From NCBI GenBank assembly GCA_019638025.1, contig JAHBUO010000003.1, positions 1 to 53,193 on the forward strand: DNA of 53,193 nt. Reading direction: 5' to 3'. Within the stretch, counting starts at the first letter, position 1. Each line of letters opens with the position of its first letter. Made by a program: the position numbers and the translations under genes. Positions 27,917 to 36,438 of the stretch are shown here, piece after piece. The DNA comes from Ignavibacteriaceae bacterium (lineage in GTDB: Bacteria; Bacteroidota; Ignavibacteria; Ignavibacteriales; Ignavibacteriaceae). Below the pieces are notes generated by a model. That model was not told the origin of the DNA, did no database searches, and saw only the letters and a list, made by a program, of their open reading frames with translations.

Positions 27917-29581
27917 CTATTTGAGGAGCAATAATTTTTTGCTTACTGATTTACCATTGTAATTCAATCTATACAAGTATGTACCACTTGCTAGATTTGA
28001 AGCATTAAAATTAACGCTATGTGAGCCTTTGACTTGAGTTCCATTTGCTAATTCTGCAACTAAGTTCCCAAGTATATCGTAAACATTAAGAGTCACTAAT
28101 CCGTTTTCAGGAATATAGTACTCAATTTTTGTAATAGGATTAAATGGGTTGGGATAATTTTGACCAAGTACAAATGAACTTGGATTTGCATTTACTTCGC
28201 CATCTATGGAAGAAACCGTTTGATGCTCAACCATAAAGAGATATCCGTCCCCGGGCCACACTGCAAAATCAGAGCTATAATTCACACTGATGAATTCATT
28301 TTTACCATCTCCATCCATATCTTTAGCCGGAGAGGCATAGAAAAATCGAGGAGAAATAGTGGGATTATCCGTCGGTGAAAATCCACTGTGTTGGAAAAGA
28401 TCGAATGCAACTTCAACATCCCAGTTTACAGCAAGTGCAGGATCCCCCGAGCCCTTATACTGAACATCATACAATTGTCCATTAGATTCACCGGCTATCA
28501 TTAAACTTTTTCTTCCATTACCATTCATATCCATCACTTGCATAGAACGGAATTTTCCGCCTGCATTAACCGGAATAGTCATAAATACTTTTACATCTTC
28601 AGCTGTTAGATTTGCAGCATTGGTTAAATTACTTACTACAAAAATTGTATTCGTTGGTTCGGTACCGGCAATGTACATCTCATTTTTTCCATCACCATCA
28701 ATATCGTTGATAACAATACCATCAACTGAACCATAATCTACTCCTGTGTGTTTGTAGAGAGTATCTAAACTCTTTACAAGTTCGTAGTTATTAGGACCAT
28801 TTGCCTTGATTATATGGATAGAGAAATAATTCCAGATTAGAGCTACAATTTCTTTTTTTCCATCATTATCAATATCACCGGTTGCAACACAATACAAACT
28901 TCCACCGGTTAAACCTTGTAAATTATACTCAATATCGAATGAGGCAAATCCGTCAAAATTCCCAACAACGGAAACAACAAGTACTTCACGTCCTCTTCCT
29001 CCTTGACGAACACCAACAACAAGTTCATTTTGCCCATCATTATCAATATCATCGACAATTAAACTGTACGGACGAAAATCTAAATTATCTTCAACATTAA
29101 AATTCCATTCAGCAGATGGTTGCATAGGAACATTAGCATAACTTCCATATTTGTTTTCGCCTTGCACACCTGTCCATTCAAAAACCCATAATCGTGGGGG
29201 ATTTGGATTTGGTGAAGTTCGAGAAGCAGCTGTTACAATAATTTCCGGAAGTCCATTCCCATCAAGATCACCAACTGCAAAAGAAGCAAATGAATTAACC
29301 GGAACAGGCAAAGCCCAGTACCACACTAGTTCATAAGTGTTATCACCGGTTGCTTCGTACATCATAACATGATTTGTATCTAAATCTGTATATGAGCAAA
29401 TAAATTCGCCTTTGCCATCGTTATCGGTGTCAAAGCCGGCTTTAACCATAGCCATTTCAGACGGTGCATTTGCAACTTGAAATGGTAATTGATTAAGACT
29501 CCAAACGTGTTGATAGTTAGTTTGGGCAGATAGATTTAATGCTAATAAAAGCATTACACAAAGTGATAGAAGTTTTTTCAT
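27917..29581 (-). CDS. FG-GAP/VCBS-repeat protein with T9SS tail
   Basis: A 554-residue secreted protein: signal peptide (1-19), then a beta-propeller-like region with seven calcium-loop motifs of the form DxDNDGxxE (for example DTDNDGKGEF, GDLDGNGLPE, DDIDNDGQNE, GDIDNDGKKE, NDIDGDGKNE, MDMNGNGRKS, KDMDGDGKNE), and a T9SS sorting tail with QNYPNPFNPITKIEY. Such FG-GAP propellers bind calcium and often take part in surface contact. The sixth loop ends RKS where the others have an acidic residue, so its calcium binding may be weaker. It lies 79 bp downstream of the B12 cluster but is probably separate from it. Confidence 0.88.
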   Translation of the reverse strand: MKKLLSLCVMLLLALNLSAQTNYQHVWSLNQLPFQVANAPSEMAMVKAGFDTDNDGKGEFICSYTDLDTNHVMMYEATGDNTYELVWYWALPVPVNSFASFAVGDLDGNGLPEIIVTAASRTSPNPNPPRLWVFEWTGVQGENKYGSYANVPMQPSAEWNFNVEDNLDFRPYSLIVDDIDNDGQNELVVGVRQGGRGREVLVVSVVGNFDGFASFDIEYNLQGLTGGSLYCVATGDIDNDGKKEIVALIWNYFSIHIIKANGPNNYELVKSLDTLYKHTGVDYGSVDGIVINDIDGDGKNEMYIAGTEPTNTIFVVSNLTNAANLTAEDVKVFMTIPVNAGGKFRSMQVMDMNGNGRKSLMIAGESNGQLYDVQYKGSGDPALAVNWDVEVAFDLFQHSGFSPTDNPTISPRFFYASPAKDMDGDGKNEFISVNYSSDFAVWPGDGYLFMVEHQTVSSIDGEVNANPSSFVLGQNYPNPFNPITKIEYYIPENGLVTLNVYDILGNLVAELANGTQVKGSHSVNFNASNLASGTYLYRLNYNGKSVSKKLLLLK

Positions 29582-29660
29582 CTACACACTCCCTTTTTGT
29601 TATTGAGATATTGTTTTAATTAGTTCTCTCATTCAGATTTAGTTCAAACGTAAATATAAG

Positions 29661-30716
29661 TTATGATATCAATTTATCAACCAATAAACTTCCGTTGTCT
29701 TTAACGTTAATAACACTCACCCTTAATGATTCTTCCATTGAGCTCTTTAATTCATCTTTATCAATATATCCGGGTTCATAATGAAAATTATTAATCTTTG
29801 GATAAAATGGATTAACTGTAACTGCAACTAATTCAGGTTTATTGGAATATTCAATTTTGCATCTACTATTTTCTATTGTAGAAAGCGTGAAGTTCAATGA
29901 TTCAAAATCACTGCTTAATAGAAGATGGATTGGTGAATTCAATATTATTTTGTAATCAATTGAAAACTTCGCAATTAGTGACTTACAGAGATTAGTAATT
30001 CCGCCAGAAGTTACAAAACCGGGAATTGATATTGATGAAAAAGGAGACCCAATTGACATTACAATCTTGTTTACATCTTCTACAGAAGCTAATGATGTAG
30101 ACTCTAAGGTTTCAACACGTTTATCAAATCGGATTTGTATTCTCTTATTAGGAATCAAATCTTTATCAATTTTATTTAAAGAAAATATTTTTTCGATAAT
30201 ACTCATTTCTTTAACCAAAGCTTTAGAATCAGTATTTCTCGAAGCCCCTGTTGTGAAAATTATTCTATCAACAATTGACATTGGCGATATACGATTTAGT
30301 GAACCATCAACAAAAAAATATTTGCAGTCATAATCTTTGACTAAATCAACAATTATTTCTAAATCAGTTTTTTTATTTGGACCTGCAAGCACCAATAAAC
30401 CGGGACGAGTAATCTTAACAATTAATATCTCACCTAATGCTGTATAAATATTTGTTCGCCTAAGCAACTCATACTTTACATCACTGTTTATTAAACACTT
30501 TTCTGATGTAATTGCAATAATATTACTCTCCATGTACAATCGCGGTTTAGGGAGCAGTGTAATATTATCGATTTCTTCACCATCAAAACCGATTCCTGAA
30601 ATTGCAATGTTCAAGTTCATTTTTGAGAAGTAATTCAGAATAAATGAAAGTACAGTAGTTTTACCTGTGTTTTTTGCAGTACCAACTATTCCTATAACTT
30701 TCATTGTCTGAATCAT
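29661..30716 (-). CDS. P-loop protein, probable B12-mutase partner or reactivase
   Basis: A 351-residue cytoplasmic protein with a Walker A motif near the N-terminus (GTAKNTGKTT, Gly12-Thr21), the pattern of MobB/DTBS-like P-loop proteins, and a probable Walker B-like YFFVDGS segment near residue 137. The remainder is not recognised. Its ATG overlaps the stop of the mutase gene (ATGA, 30713-30716), the sign of tight translational coupling. Known lysine and ornithine aminomutases and diol dehydratases need an ATP-driven partner to swap damaged cobalamin, so I infer such a role. It might instead act in cofactor delivery. I cannot assign it to KamB, KamC or MutL. Confidence 0.55.
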   Translation of the reverse strand: MIQTMKVIGIVGTAKNTGKTTVLSFILNYFSKMNLNIAISGIGFDGEEIDNITLLPKPRLYMESNIIAITSEKCLINSDVKYELLRRTNIYTALGEILIVKITRPGLLVLAGPNKKTDLEIIVDLVKDYDCKYFFVDGSLNRISPMSIVDRIIFTTGASRNTDSKALVKEMSIIEKIFSLNKIDKDLIPNKRIQIRFDKRVETLESTSLASVEDVNKIVMSIGSPFSSISIPGFVTSGGITNLCKSLIAKFSIDYKIILNSPIHLLLSSDFESLNFTLSTIENSRCKIEYSNKPELVAVTVNPFYPKINNFHYEPGYIDKDELKSSMEESLRVSVINVKDNGSLLVDKLIS

Positions 30717-32515
30717 TCCTTTACTGAATTGAATCCGAATTTGCCTGGATAAGCGCCATCTTCCTTATCACCTAAATCGCCAGCATATATTGCTTCTGCA
30801 AGATGACTTTTTGCAGCGACAGTTTTTAATGTTGATATTAACTTCACCCTGAGATCTTCGGTGTAATAATCGCATTGTTTAGTAGTCGAAAAAGATGCAT
30901 CCCCTACAAATCGATAAGCATCAGTAATTGCTCTTATACTATCTATTCTTGATGTAATGCAGATTGGACCTCTCGAATAAGCTTCATCCGTAGATGCAAC
31001 TGTAATTGCATCTGCACCAAGAGTAGCTGCTAATGCTGAATGATAGGAAGTTGCATTTGCGCTTTGCACACGTTCTTCAGTTTGTGTCATAAATGCAATC
31101 GGTTCACCGGGCCAAATCGGCATATCAGCAATACTTCGCAATAATTTTATTTTGGCTGAATTATAATCAATAAAATTTTGTTTCATCAAACCATTAATTA
31201 CAATGTGAGGTCCATAACAAAAGAGTGGTTTAGGAATTGCTTTTGCACCGAGTTTTTTACCAATCATAACATTAATTAATAGTCCGGCTAAAGTTTTCCA
31301 TGCAGGAACACCGCTTAGTTCATCGTTGCCGGGAATGTCAAACGGCATTCCATATTTTGCTGATATTTTTATAGCTTCAATCCCATCAACAGCAAGTCGG
31401 GTAGGATCAGTTCCGGCTCCTAATGAACCATAAACCAAATTGATTTTTGATAAGTCTGCTCCCGCCATACCCGCTAGTAACACTGTCTCGGGAGTGTTTA
31501 ATCCACGATGGGCACGAACCGTTAATAATGTTGATTTATCAAGCAATTCTCTCATTAACTTTATATTTTCAAACGAAGTTATTGTACCATCATTTTCATG
31601 TGTGAGTAATCCATCGATTAATCCCTCATATCGTGCTTCCCAAGATGGATTAATAATTAAAAACCCATTTATACCCCAGCGCTCACATATCTTTCCATGT
31701 GTAATATCAAGTATTGGACAACCACTCCCCAAAAACTTGAATATTGCCGGTTGATTTTCATTATGTTGAATTTCGATAGGATTTACAGGATTTGAAATTT
31801 GTAAATAGTTTTTAAGTGAGGATAATTCCTCATCTGTTACTGAACGTACACCATTCGGATATTTTCTGTTTTGATTTGCATCAACAATAACAGTATCACT
31901 AAGTTCGTTATATTTTTTTAACAGAACTGATTTTAATTGTTCATTAGTAGATAATAAATAATCTTCTTTAATTTTTGCGCGTTCAATTGCAGATGAAGTT
32001 TTTCCTTCAGCCCATTTTAAAGTTTTATCTGTTATTTCCTCAAGAAGAGTTTCAACCTCTTTATCAAAAAACTCATAGTTGTATTTTGATGTAAAGTCTT
32101 TCTTCTCTCGATTTAAACCGGATAGCTTTATTTTCACCTCACGACCTTCAATATAAGCTATAAGTTCTTCGAGAGTCGAATGCTCTCCAAAACCTTTATC
32201 GAAACCTAATTCAGCTGCTAATTCTGAGGTAATCGGTTTTCCGCCAATTACAATTTTGGATTTTTCTCTGACACCGGCAGTATCGAGTAAATCGACAAAT
32301 CTTGCTAACAATTCCGCAACACCGTAACCTAATGTTCGACTAACAAGAATAAAATCGTAATCCTCTCTAGAAGCAATAGAGACGACTTCTTCCATAGATA
32401 AATCTGGGGAAAGGAGGTGTGTATTATGTCCATGTTTATCAAGTTCACTTTTGATAATTTTAATACCAACATCGTGCACCGGATCCAGCGGGACACAAAG
32501 AATTTTCTTAATCAT
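30713..32515 (-). CDS. Adenosylcobalamin-dependent mutase, B12 domain fused to TIM barrel
   Basis: A 600-residue protein. Residues 1-125 form a B12-binding Rossmann domain with the base-off motif Asp11-x-His14-x-x-Gly17 (DPVHDVG), a SRT segment at 59-61 and Gly91-Gly92; His14 should be the cobalt ligand. A helical linker (about 150-205, with KTSSAIERAKI) leads to a TIM-barrel-like region (about 255-585) with RAHRG, VYGSLGAGTDP, GNDELSGVP and a closing GDLGDKEDGAYPGKFG. This resembles glutamate-mutase MutS plus MutE or the OraE/KamDE aminomutases, but in one chain with the B12 domain first. Whether it also needs PLP cannot be told. It is joined by ATGA overlaps to both neighbours. Substrate unknown. 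Confidence 0.7.
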   Translation of the reverse strand: MIKKILCVPLDPVHDVGIKIIKSELDKHGHNTHLLSPDLSMEEVVSIASREDYDFILVSRTLGYGVAELLARFVDLLDTAGVREKSKIVIGGKPITSELAAELGFDKGFGEHSTLEELIAYIEGREVKIKLSGLNREKKDFTSKYNYEFFDKEVETLLEEITDKTLKWAEGKTSSAIERAKIKEDYLLSTNEQLKSVLLKKYNELSDTVIVDANQNRKYPNGVRSVTDEELSSLKNYLQISNPVNPIEIQHNENQPAIFKFLGSGCPILDITHGKICERWGINGFLIINPSWEARYEGLIDGLLTHENDGTITSFENIKLMRELLDKSTLLTVRAHRGLNTPETVLLAGMAGADLSKINLVYGSLGAGTDPTRLAVDGIEAIKISAKYGMPFDIPGNDELSGVPAWKTLAGLLINVMIGKKLGAKAIPKPLFCYGPHIVINGLMKQNFIDYNSAKIKLLRSIADMPIWPGEPIAFMTQTEERVQSANATSYHSALAATLGADAITVASTDEAYSRGPICITSRIDSIRAITDAYRFVGDASFSTTKQCDYYTEDLRVKLISTLKTVAAKSHLAEAIYAGDLGDKEDGAYPGKFGFNSVKE

Positions 32516-32763
32516 TTCATCTCCTCATCTTGATGAACAGAAAATGATTTCAACCAAGGATAAACATTTCCGGGTTTATAAACATACTTTCTCAAACGAA
32601 CACGCATCCCAAATCCGTCAAACTCTTCATACATAATATCAATTTCACCTAAATTCATTTCAGCACCTAGTTGAAGTGCAAATTTTTTCCCTTCATTAGC
32701 ATCTTTACAGACTAAGTAAGTCTCGATATCGATTGCATCCATAACATTATCAAAAGCGCTCAT
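32512..32763 (-). CDS. Small protein coupled to the B12 mutase
   Basis: An 83-residue soluble protein of unknown family. It is a mixed alpha/beta chain with acidic stretches (GEIDIMYEEFDG) and a basic centre (MRVRLRKYVYKPG). Its stop overlaps the start of the mutase gene by four bases (32512-32515), so the two are translated together. By analogy with the small subunits of ornithine or lysine aminomutase (OraS) or glutamate mutase, it may be a small mutase subunit. It does not look like OraS: I see no TPSIERSVLLRMG-like segment here, although a loosely similar segment lies in the linker of the large protein. Confidence 0.55.
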   Translation of the reverse strand: MSAFDNVMDAIDIETYLVCKDANEGKKFALQLGAEMNLGEIDIMYEEFDGFGMRVRLRKYVYKPGNVYPWLKSFSVHQDEEMK

Positions 32764-32794
32764 CTATTTATCCTTTAATAATTAAAAATAACAT

Positions 32795-32830
32795 CGGGAA
32801 GCGATTGTAAAACAGAGATGTCGCTTCCCG
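32795..32830. other. Strong hairpin inside the B12 cluster
   Basis: A perfect 10-bp stem (CGGGAAGCGA at 32795-32804, TCGCTTCCCG at 32821-32830) with a 16-base loop, in the 91-bp gap between the PLP gene and the 83-residue gene. On the minus strand it is followed by ATGTTATTTTTAATT. It may be a partial terminator, a processing site or a message stabiliser that sets different levels for the two halves of the operon. Confidence 0.65.
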
Positions 32831-32854
32831 TTGGGGTCGGAGAGACCAATAATA

Positions 32855-34321
32855 TTATTCAAATATTCCTGCGTGCTCGCATACAATTTCAATCAACATT
32901 ACTAATCCGCGAACAGTCATTCTTGCTCTTTCCTCAATAATTTGACCATTGCTATCGGTTGTACCTAAACCGGGTGAAATGAAGATGTTTGCATCGTAAG
33001 CAATTGTAGGGATGATGCCCATTTGCGACATTCCATCCTGTAATAAGTTTGAACCTGAATACATATCCTCAATACTGAAAATCGGAATTCCAATTTCTCC
33101 ATCTTTCCAACTGTCTTCGTAATTGATTTCGACTGTTCCGCTGTTATAACTTTTTTCTATTTTGAAATATTTTTTGATTCTTTCATCTATTTTACTGAAT
33201 TCATCAACGACTATATTATGTAAGTCATCTATTGGTTTTGTGATTACTTGTGGATTGTCTCTTAGTGTTCTCAATGCGGCTAATTGACCACTTAAACCTT
33301 CTTTACCCGGATCGAGAGTAACGTAGGCGGCTTTTCCATATGAAGATGCAGTGCCATATCTTGCACCATGATAACCGAGAGCTCTTCTGATAGGTACAAG
33401 CACTTCTTCTTTACCGATGATTAAAGCACTTGTTGCTGAACCAGTGGCTTTATCCATACTATAAATCATCAAATCAGCACCGATGTTTTTTATGTTAGTA
33501 CCGATAAATGGAATTCCCCAAGCATTATCAATTAAGTAAGGAACATTATATTTTTTAGCTAGCGCTGCAATTCCTTTAGATAAGAGTGGTGTTCCGTTTT
33601 CATCCTTTTCACCATAACCATAACCGGTAGTATCATAACCGAGTGATGCAAAACCTGATAAAAGAGTTCTGTGAATATCTGCTGTATCAGAAAGTGTTTT
33701 TAATGATGCATTAGCATTAACATTTTTTAACAGTGGAACCGGATGGTAATTAATACCATGAACAGGATATTCAGCGCCTGCAAGAGGAACAAGAACTGTA
33801 TCAAAATTATTTTGTCTTTTACCATAGAAACCAAATTCACCTGCAGTTGAACCTCTATCAGCTAGAATATCTTTATACTTAGGTGGAAATGGTCTTCCAT
33901 AAGATGCTTGATGATGGATATGTCTTTCTAACGGTGCGATGTAGCGAGTTCTATAGTTGTCACCTCTACCTTGAAATGGAGGTGTCATTAATGTATCGAA
34001 AGAGACCCACAATCCCCCTTCACAAGTATTTACCGGACATGCATCATAATCATCACCGTAATACTCTTTAATTATTTCTCTTATTTGATCGACATAAACA
34101 TTTAAAGGAACTACTTTTTTAGCTTCTTGAGCCATAAAATGTTCAATATCATTTTTTAAAGGGGATGGACATCCTGAGATTGCTCCGGTTAATCCAAAAG
34201 CACCTTTTAATTCAGCAGGAATGTTTAAACTCTCTGCTGCTTTTTTTGCATCAGCATAAATTTGAGGAATTCTTTGCTGAAGTCTTTTATACATCTGAAA
34301 TCTTAATTTTGGCTTTGCCAT
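32855..34321 (-). CDS. Fold-type I PLP-dependent enzyme of unknown substrate
   Basis: A 488-residue cytoplasmic enzyme. The PLP signature is clear: Asp265 in LIDNAWG should pair with the pyridine nitrogen and Lys291 in YSMDKATG should form the Schiff base. The sequence around Lys (S-M-D-K-x-x-G-S-x-T-S-A-L-I-I-G) recalls the SepSecS/SLA group. The N-terminal part has GLTGAISGCPSP, NTCEGGLWVSFDT and HHQASYGRPFPPKY, which I cannot match to a named family. By position after a diamino-acid dehydrogenase-like gene it may cleave a 2-amino-4-oxo acid, the job of the unrelated thiolase OrtB in ornithine degradation (inference). An aminotransferase or beta-lyase is also possible. Confidence 0.65.
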   Translation of the reverse strand: MAKPKLRFQMYKRLQQRIPQIYADAKKAAESLNIPAELKGAFGLTGAISGCPSPLKNDIEHFMAQEAKKVVPLNVYVDQIREIIKEYYGDDYDACPVNTCEGGLWVSFDTLMTPPFQGRGDNYRTRYIAPLERHIHHQASYGRPFPPKYKDILADRGSTAGEFGFYGKRQNNFDTVLVPLAGAEYPVHGINYHPVPLLKNVNANASLKTLSDTADIHRTLLSGFASLGYDTTGYGYGEKDENGTPLLSKGIAALAKKYNVPYLIDNAWGIPFIGTNIKNIGADLMIYSMDKATGSATSALIIGKEEVLVPIRRALGYHGARYGTASSYGKAAYVTLDPGKEGLSGQLAALRTLRDNPQVITKPIDDLHNIVVDEFSKIDERIKKYFKIEKSYNSGTVEINYEDSWKDGEIGIPIFSIEDMYSGSNLLQDGMSQMGIIPTIAYDANIFISPGLGTTDSNGQIIEERARMTVRGLVMLIEIVCEHAGIFE

Positions 34322-34347
34322 TTTACTTACTCCATTTTAGTTTGAAA

Positions 34348-34785
34348 TTATTTTTGAAAACCTTTTATTATTATTTTGTCACCGATTTTGAGCCCGAGCT
34401 CTTTCCCTGGAATTCTTTCAGTAACAGAGATTATAGTATTTTGGTGATTAGGCATATGAGTATCATCATAGCCACAAATAGAACCAATTATTTTTTCATT
34501 CCAAATAACAGGGTCACCATTTAAGAGAACTCCACTATTTTTCAGTTCAACAAATGCTATGTATGCGATGTTGTTTACAACTGTACCCGGTTTCGCTTCA
34601 ATTTCATCAGTTGCAATTAATTCAATTATTGTCCCTTCAGAAAATGCACGCGAGATAGGATTGATTAAGTGTAATTCCCGATTCTCTAATTTGCCATCTA
34701 AAACGACAACAACTTCACAAACGATATCTTTTTTAGCATGATAGAATGAACTGTTAACTAAATTTCTTTTGTATGGATCTATCAT
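34348..34785 (-). CDS. Unknown 145-residue protein in the B12 cluster
   Basis: A soluble protein of 145 residues, mostly beta by pattern, with no signal peptide. It contains HAKKDIVCEVVVVLDGK, EIEAKPGTVVNNIAYIAFVE, a GYDDTHMPNHQNT segment with His and Asp residues that could bind metal, and a barrel-like end (PGKELGLKIGDKIIIKGF). The gene starts four bases after the dehydrogenase-like gene and ends 26 bp before the PLP gene. In ornithine degradation the PLP thiolase has a small partner (OrtA) in this position, so it may be a partner subunit of the PLP enzyme. The sequence itself does not look like OrtA. Confidence 0.5.
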   Translation of the reverse strand: MIDPYKRNLVNSSFYHAKKDIVCEVVVVLDGKLENRELHLINPISRAFSEGTIIELIATDEIEAKPGTVVNNIAYIAFVELKNSGVLLNGDPVIWNEKIIGSICGYDDTHMPNHQNTIISVTERIPGKELGLKIGDKIIIKGFQK

Positions 34786-34789
34786 TTTC

Positions 34790-35713
34790 TTATACCAACT
34801 TAGTTACAAAATCTTCTAATGAACCATGAAGAAAATCGATTACAGGTAACTCAATCATGGTATAGCATCCCGGTTTTTGTCTAACGGTAGCCCTTGCAGC
34901 CGAAACCATTACTTGTGATGTTAATGCGGGATTATTTATCCTCATTTCAAATTTCATAATTTGATTGTGAGTTGTGCCGGAAACCCCTTTCCTTTCCATT
35001 AAAACACCGTGCCCTACATCAATCAGATTTCTCACATCATCAACTTCAAATACATAGGTGCGATCTTTTATAAAATAAGGATCGGTTTTAATTGATATCT
35101 CAACGTCTTCGAAACGCGCTCCGTCCTGAAGTTCAACGTAGACCATCCTTCTATGAATCCCCATTCCTGCTGGAACAGTAACTGACAGAGCATTCTTAAC
35201 TCCTGGAATATCTTTAACTGCACAAGTGTGCCCCATTGACATTCCGGGTCCGTAGTTTGTGTGTGTTATACCTTTAGGCGCCATCGCTAAAAACCAACCA
35301 CGAATAACAGAATCAATTCCGGGATCCCATCCGGCTGAGATTATCGATACTCTATTATTTTTCTTAGCTGCAGAATCTAAATCATTTTTTAGCATTGGTA
35401 TTTCCGGGTGAATATCAAAACTATCGACTGTGTTAATTCCTTTCTCTAAAAGATTGGATACTGCACTTTTTACACTTCTTGAAGGAGCACATACAAGAGC
35501 TACATCAACTTTACCTAGTTGATCGATATCATTTACAATCTTAATTTCTTCTCGTGAAGAACATTTTTGAGAGTTTAATGATGATTTAATTTTGTTGATA
35601 TCCATTAAATCTACAATTCCCGCTAATTCCATATCTGGCTCTTGTAATAGTGCTTCGAGCGCACTACATCCTACATTTCCAAATCCAACAATTGCAACTT
35701 TAATTTTATTCAT
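34790..35713 (-). CDS. Diaminopimelate-dehydrogenase-like oxidoreductase
   Basis: A 307-residue NAD(P)-dependent enzyme with an N-terminal Rossmann motif (Gly10-Phe-Gly12-Asn-Val-Gly15) and the core of the meso-diaminopimelate D-dehydrogenase family: VDSFDIHPEIP, ISAGWDPGIDSVIR and YGPGMSMGHTCAVKDIPGVK. Family enzymes oxidatively deaminate a diamino acid to an amino-keto acid with release of ammonia. In this cluster the likelier job is catabolic: oxidation of the product of the B12 mutase, the step done by Ord in ornithine degradation (inference). A lysine-biosynthesis role is less likely because no lysine genes are nearby. The end (FLHGSLEDFVTKLV) differs from classic Ddh, and the chain is slightly short. 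Confidence 0.75.
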   Translation of the reverse strand: MNKIKVAIVGFGNVGCSALEALLQEPDMELAGIVDLMDINKIKSSLNSQKCSSREEIKIVNDIDQLGKVDVALVCAPSRSVKSAVSNLLEKGINTVDSFDIHPEIPMLKNDLDSAAKKNNRVSIISAGWDPGIDSVIRGWFLAMAPKGITHTNYGPGMSMGHTCAVKDIPGVKNALSVTVPAGMGIHRRMVYVELQDGARFEDVEISIKTDPYFIKDRTYVFEVDDVRNLIDVGHGVLMERKGVSGTTHNQIMKFEMRINNPALTSQVMVSAARATVRQKPGCYTMIELPVIDFLHGSLEDFVTKLV

Positions 35714-35729
35714 TAGTTTTCCCCTTTAT

Positions 35730-36416
35730 TTAGTTTTGCAAATTTCCATTGAAGAAAAGTTTTAGGGCTTCTCTTGCATTTTCACCATGATGTAATATCA
35801 ATTTCTCGATGTTAACTATATCTTTCTCCTCGAGTGCTTTTATAATTTCATCATGTTCAACAACAGATTCATTCAGATGTGACAAAAGTGAAAGATATAT
35901 ATAATTGTAACGTAGGGTTTGATTTCTCAGCACAATTAAATGTTTCAGTAACTTTTCATTACCCGAGGCATCATTAATTGTTTGGTGAAAATCAGCATTC
36001 AGTTCTAAAAAATATTTGTAATCTTTTTTAGAAGAGTTGGCTATTTTTCTCATTTTTTCATTAAACTCTTTTAGCTTTTTAATTTCATACTCAGAAATTG
36101 ATTTTGTCGCAAGCTTTGCCGCCAGTGCTTCTAAGGCGACTTTTATTTGGTAGGTTTCTTCAGCATCTTTTAACGAAAGTTCACTTACAACAGCACCTTT
36201 TCTTGGATTTACTGTTAAAAAACCTTCAGCTTCGAGTTGCAAAAACGCTTCACGAAGAGGCGTTCTACTTACTCCTAGTTGTTGTGCAACTTCAGGCTCA
36301 GCAAGTCTTGCACCCGGTTCTAATTTTCCTTCAATGATAGAATCTCTTATTGATTCCGAAATTCTATCTCTTAAACTCTTTACTTGTGTTACATCAAATT
36401 TTATCGAACTTTGCAT
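35730..36416 (-). CDS. GntR-family regulator (FadR/FCD type) of the B12 cluster
   Basis: A 228-residue regulator: winged helix-turn-helix (about residues 10-80, with PEVAQQLGVSRTPLREAFLQ) and an all-helical FCD ligand domain (about 90-220). FCD domains often bind a small carboxylate through a metal with Asp and His ligands; suitable residues appear as NADFHQTIND near 145 and the C-terminal LILHHGENA. It is the first gene of the cluster, 16 bp before the dehydrogenase-like gene, and a perfect palindrome (36439-36450) lies just before its start, so autoregulation and substrate-induced release are likely (inference). The inducer is probably the substrate or an intermediate of the pathway. Confidence 0.9.
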   Translation of the reverse strand: MQSSIKFDVTQVKSLRDRISESIRDSIIEGKLEPGARLAEPEVAQQLGVSRTPLREAFLQLEAEGFLTVNPRKGAVVSELSLKDAEETYQIKVALEALAAKLATKSISEYEIKKLKEFNEKMRKIANSSKKDYKYFLELNADFHQTINDASGNEKLLKHLIVLRNQTLRYNYIYLSLLSHLNESVVEHDEIIKALEEKDIVNIEKLILHHGENAREALKLFFNGNLQN

Positions 36417-36438
36417 CTAGTAAATCCTAATACTGTGG

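Noticed and set aside
32764..32854. Cobalamin riboswitch before the mutase genes
   Set aside because: The gap is only 91 bp and shows one simple hairpin, with no conserved B12-box-like sequence.
34790..35713. A lysine-biosynthesis Ddh
   Set aside because: The family match is real, but no lysine or cell-wall precursor genes are near and it sits inside a GntR-controlled B12/PLP cluster, so a catabolic role is more likely.
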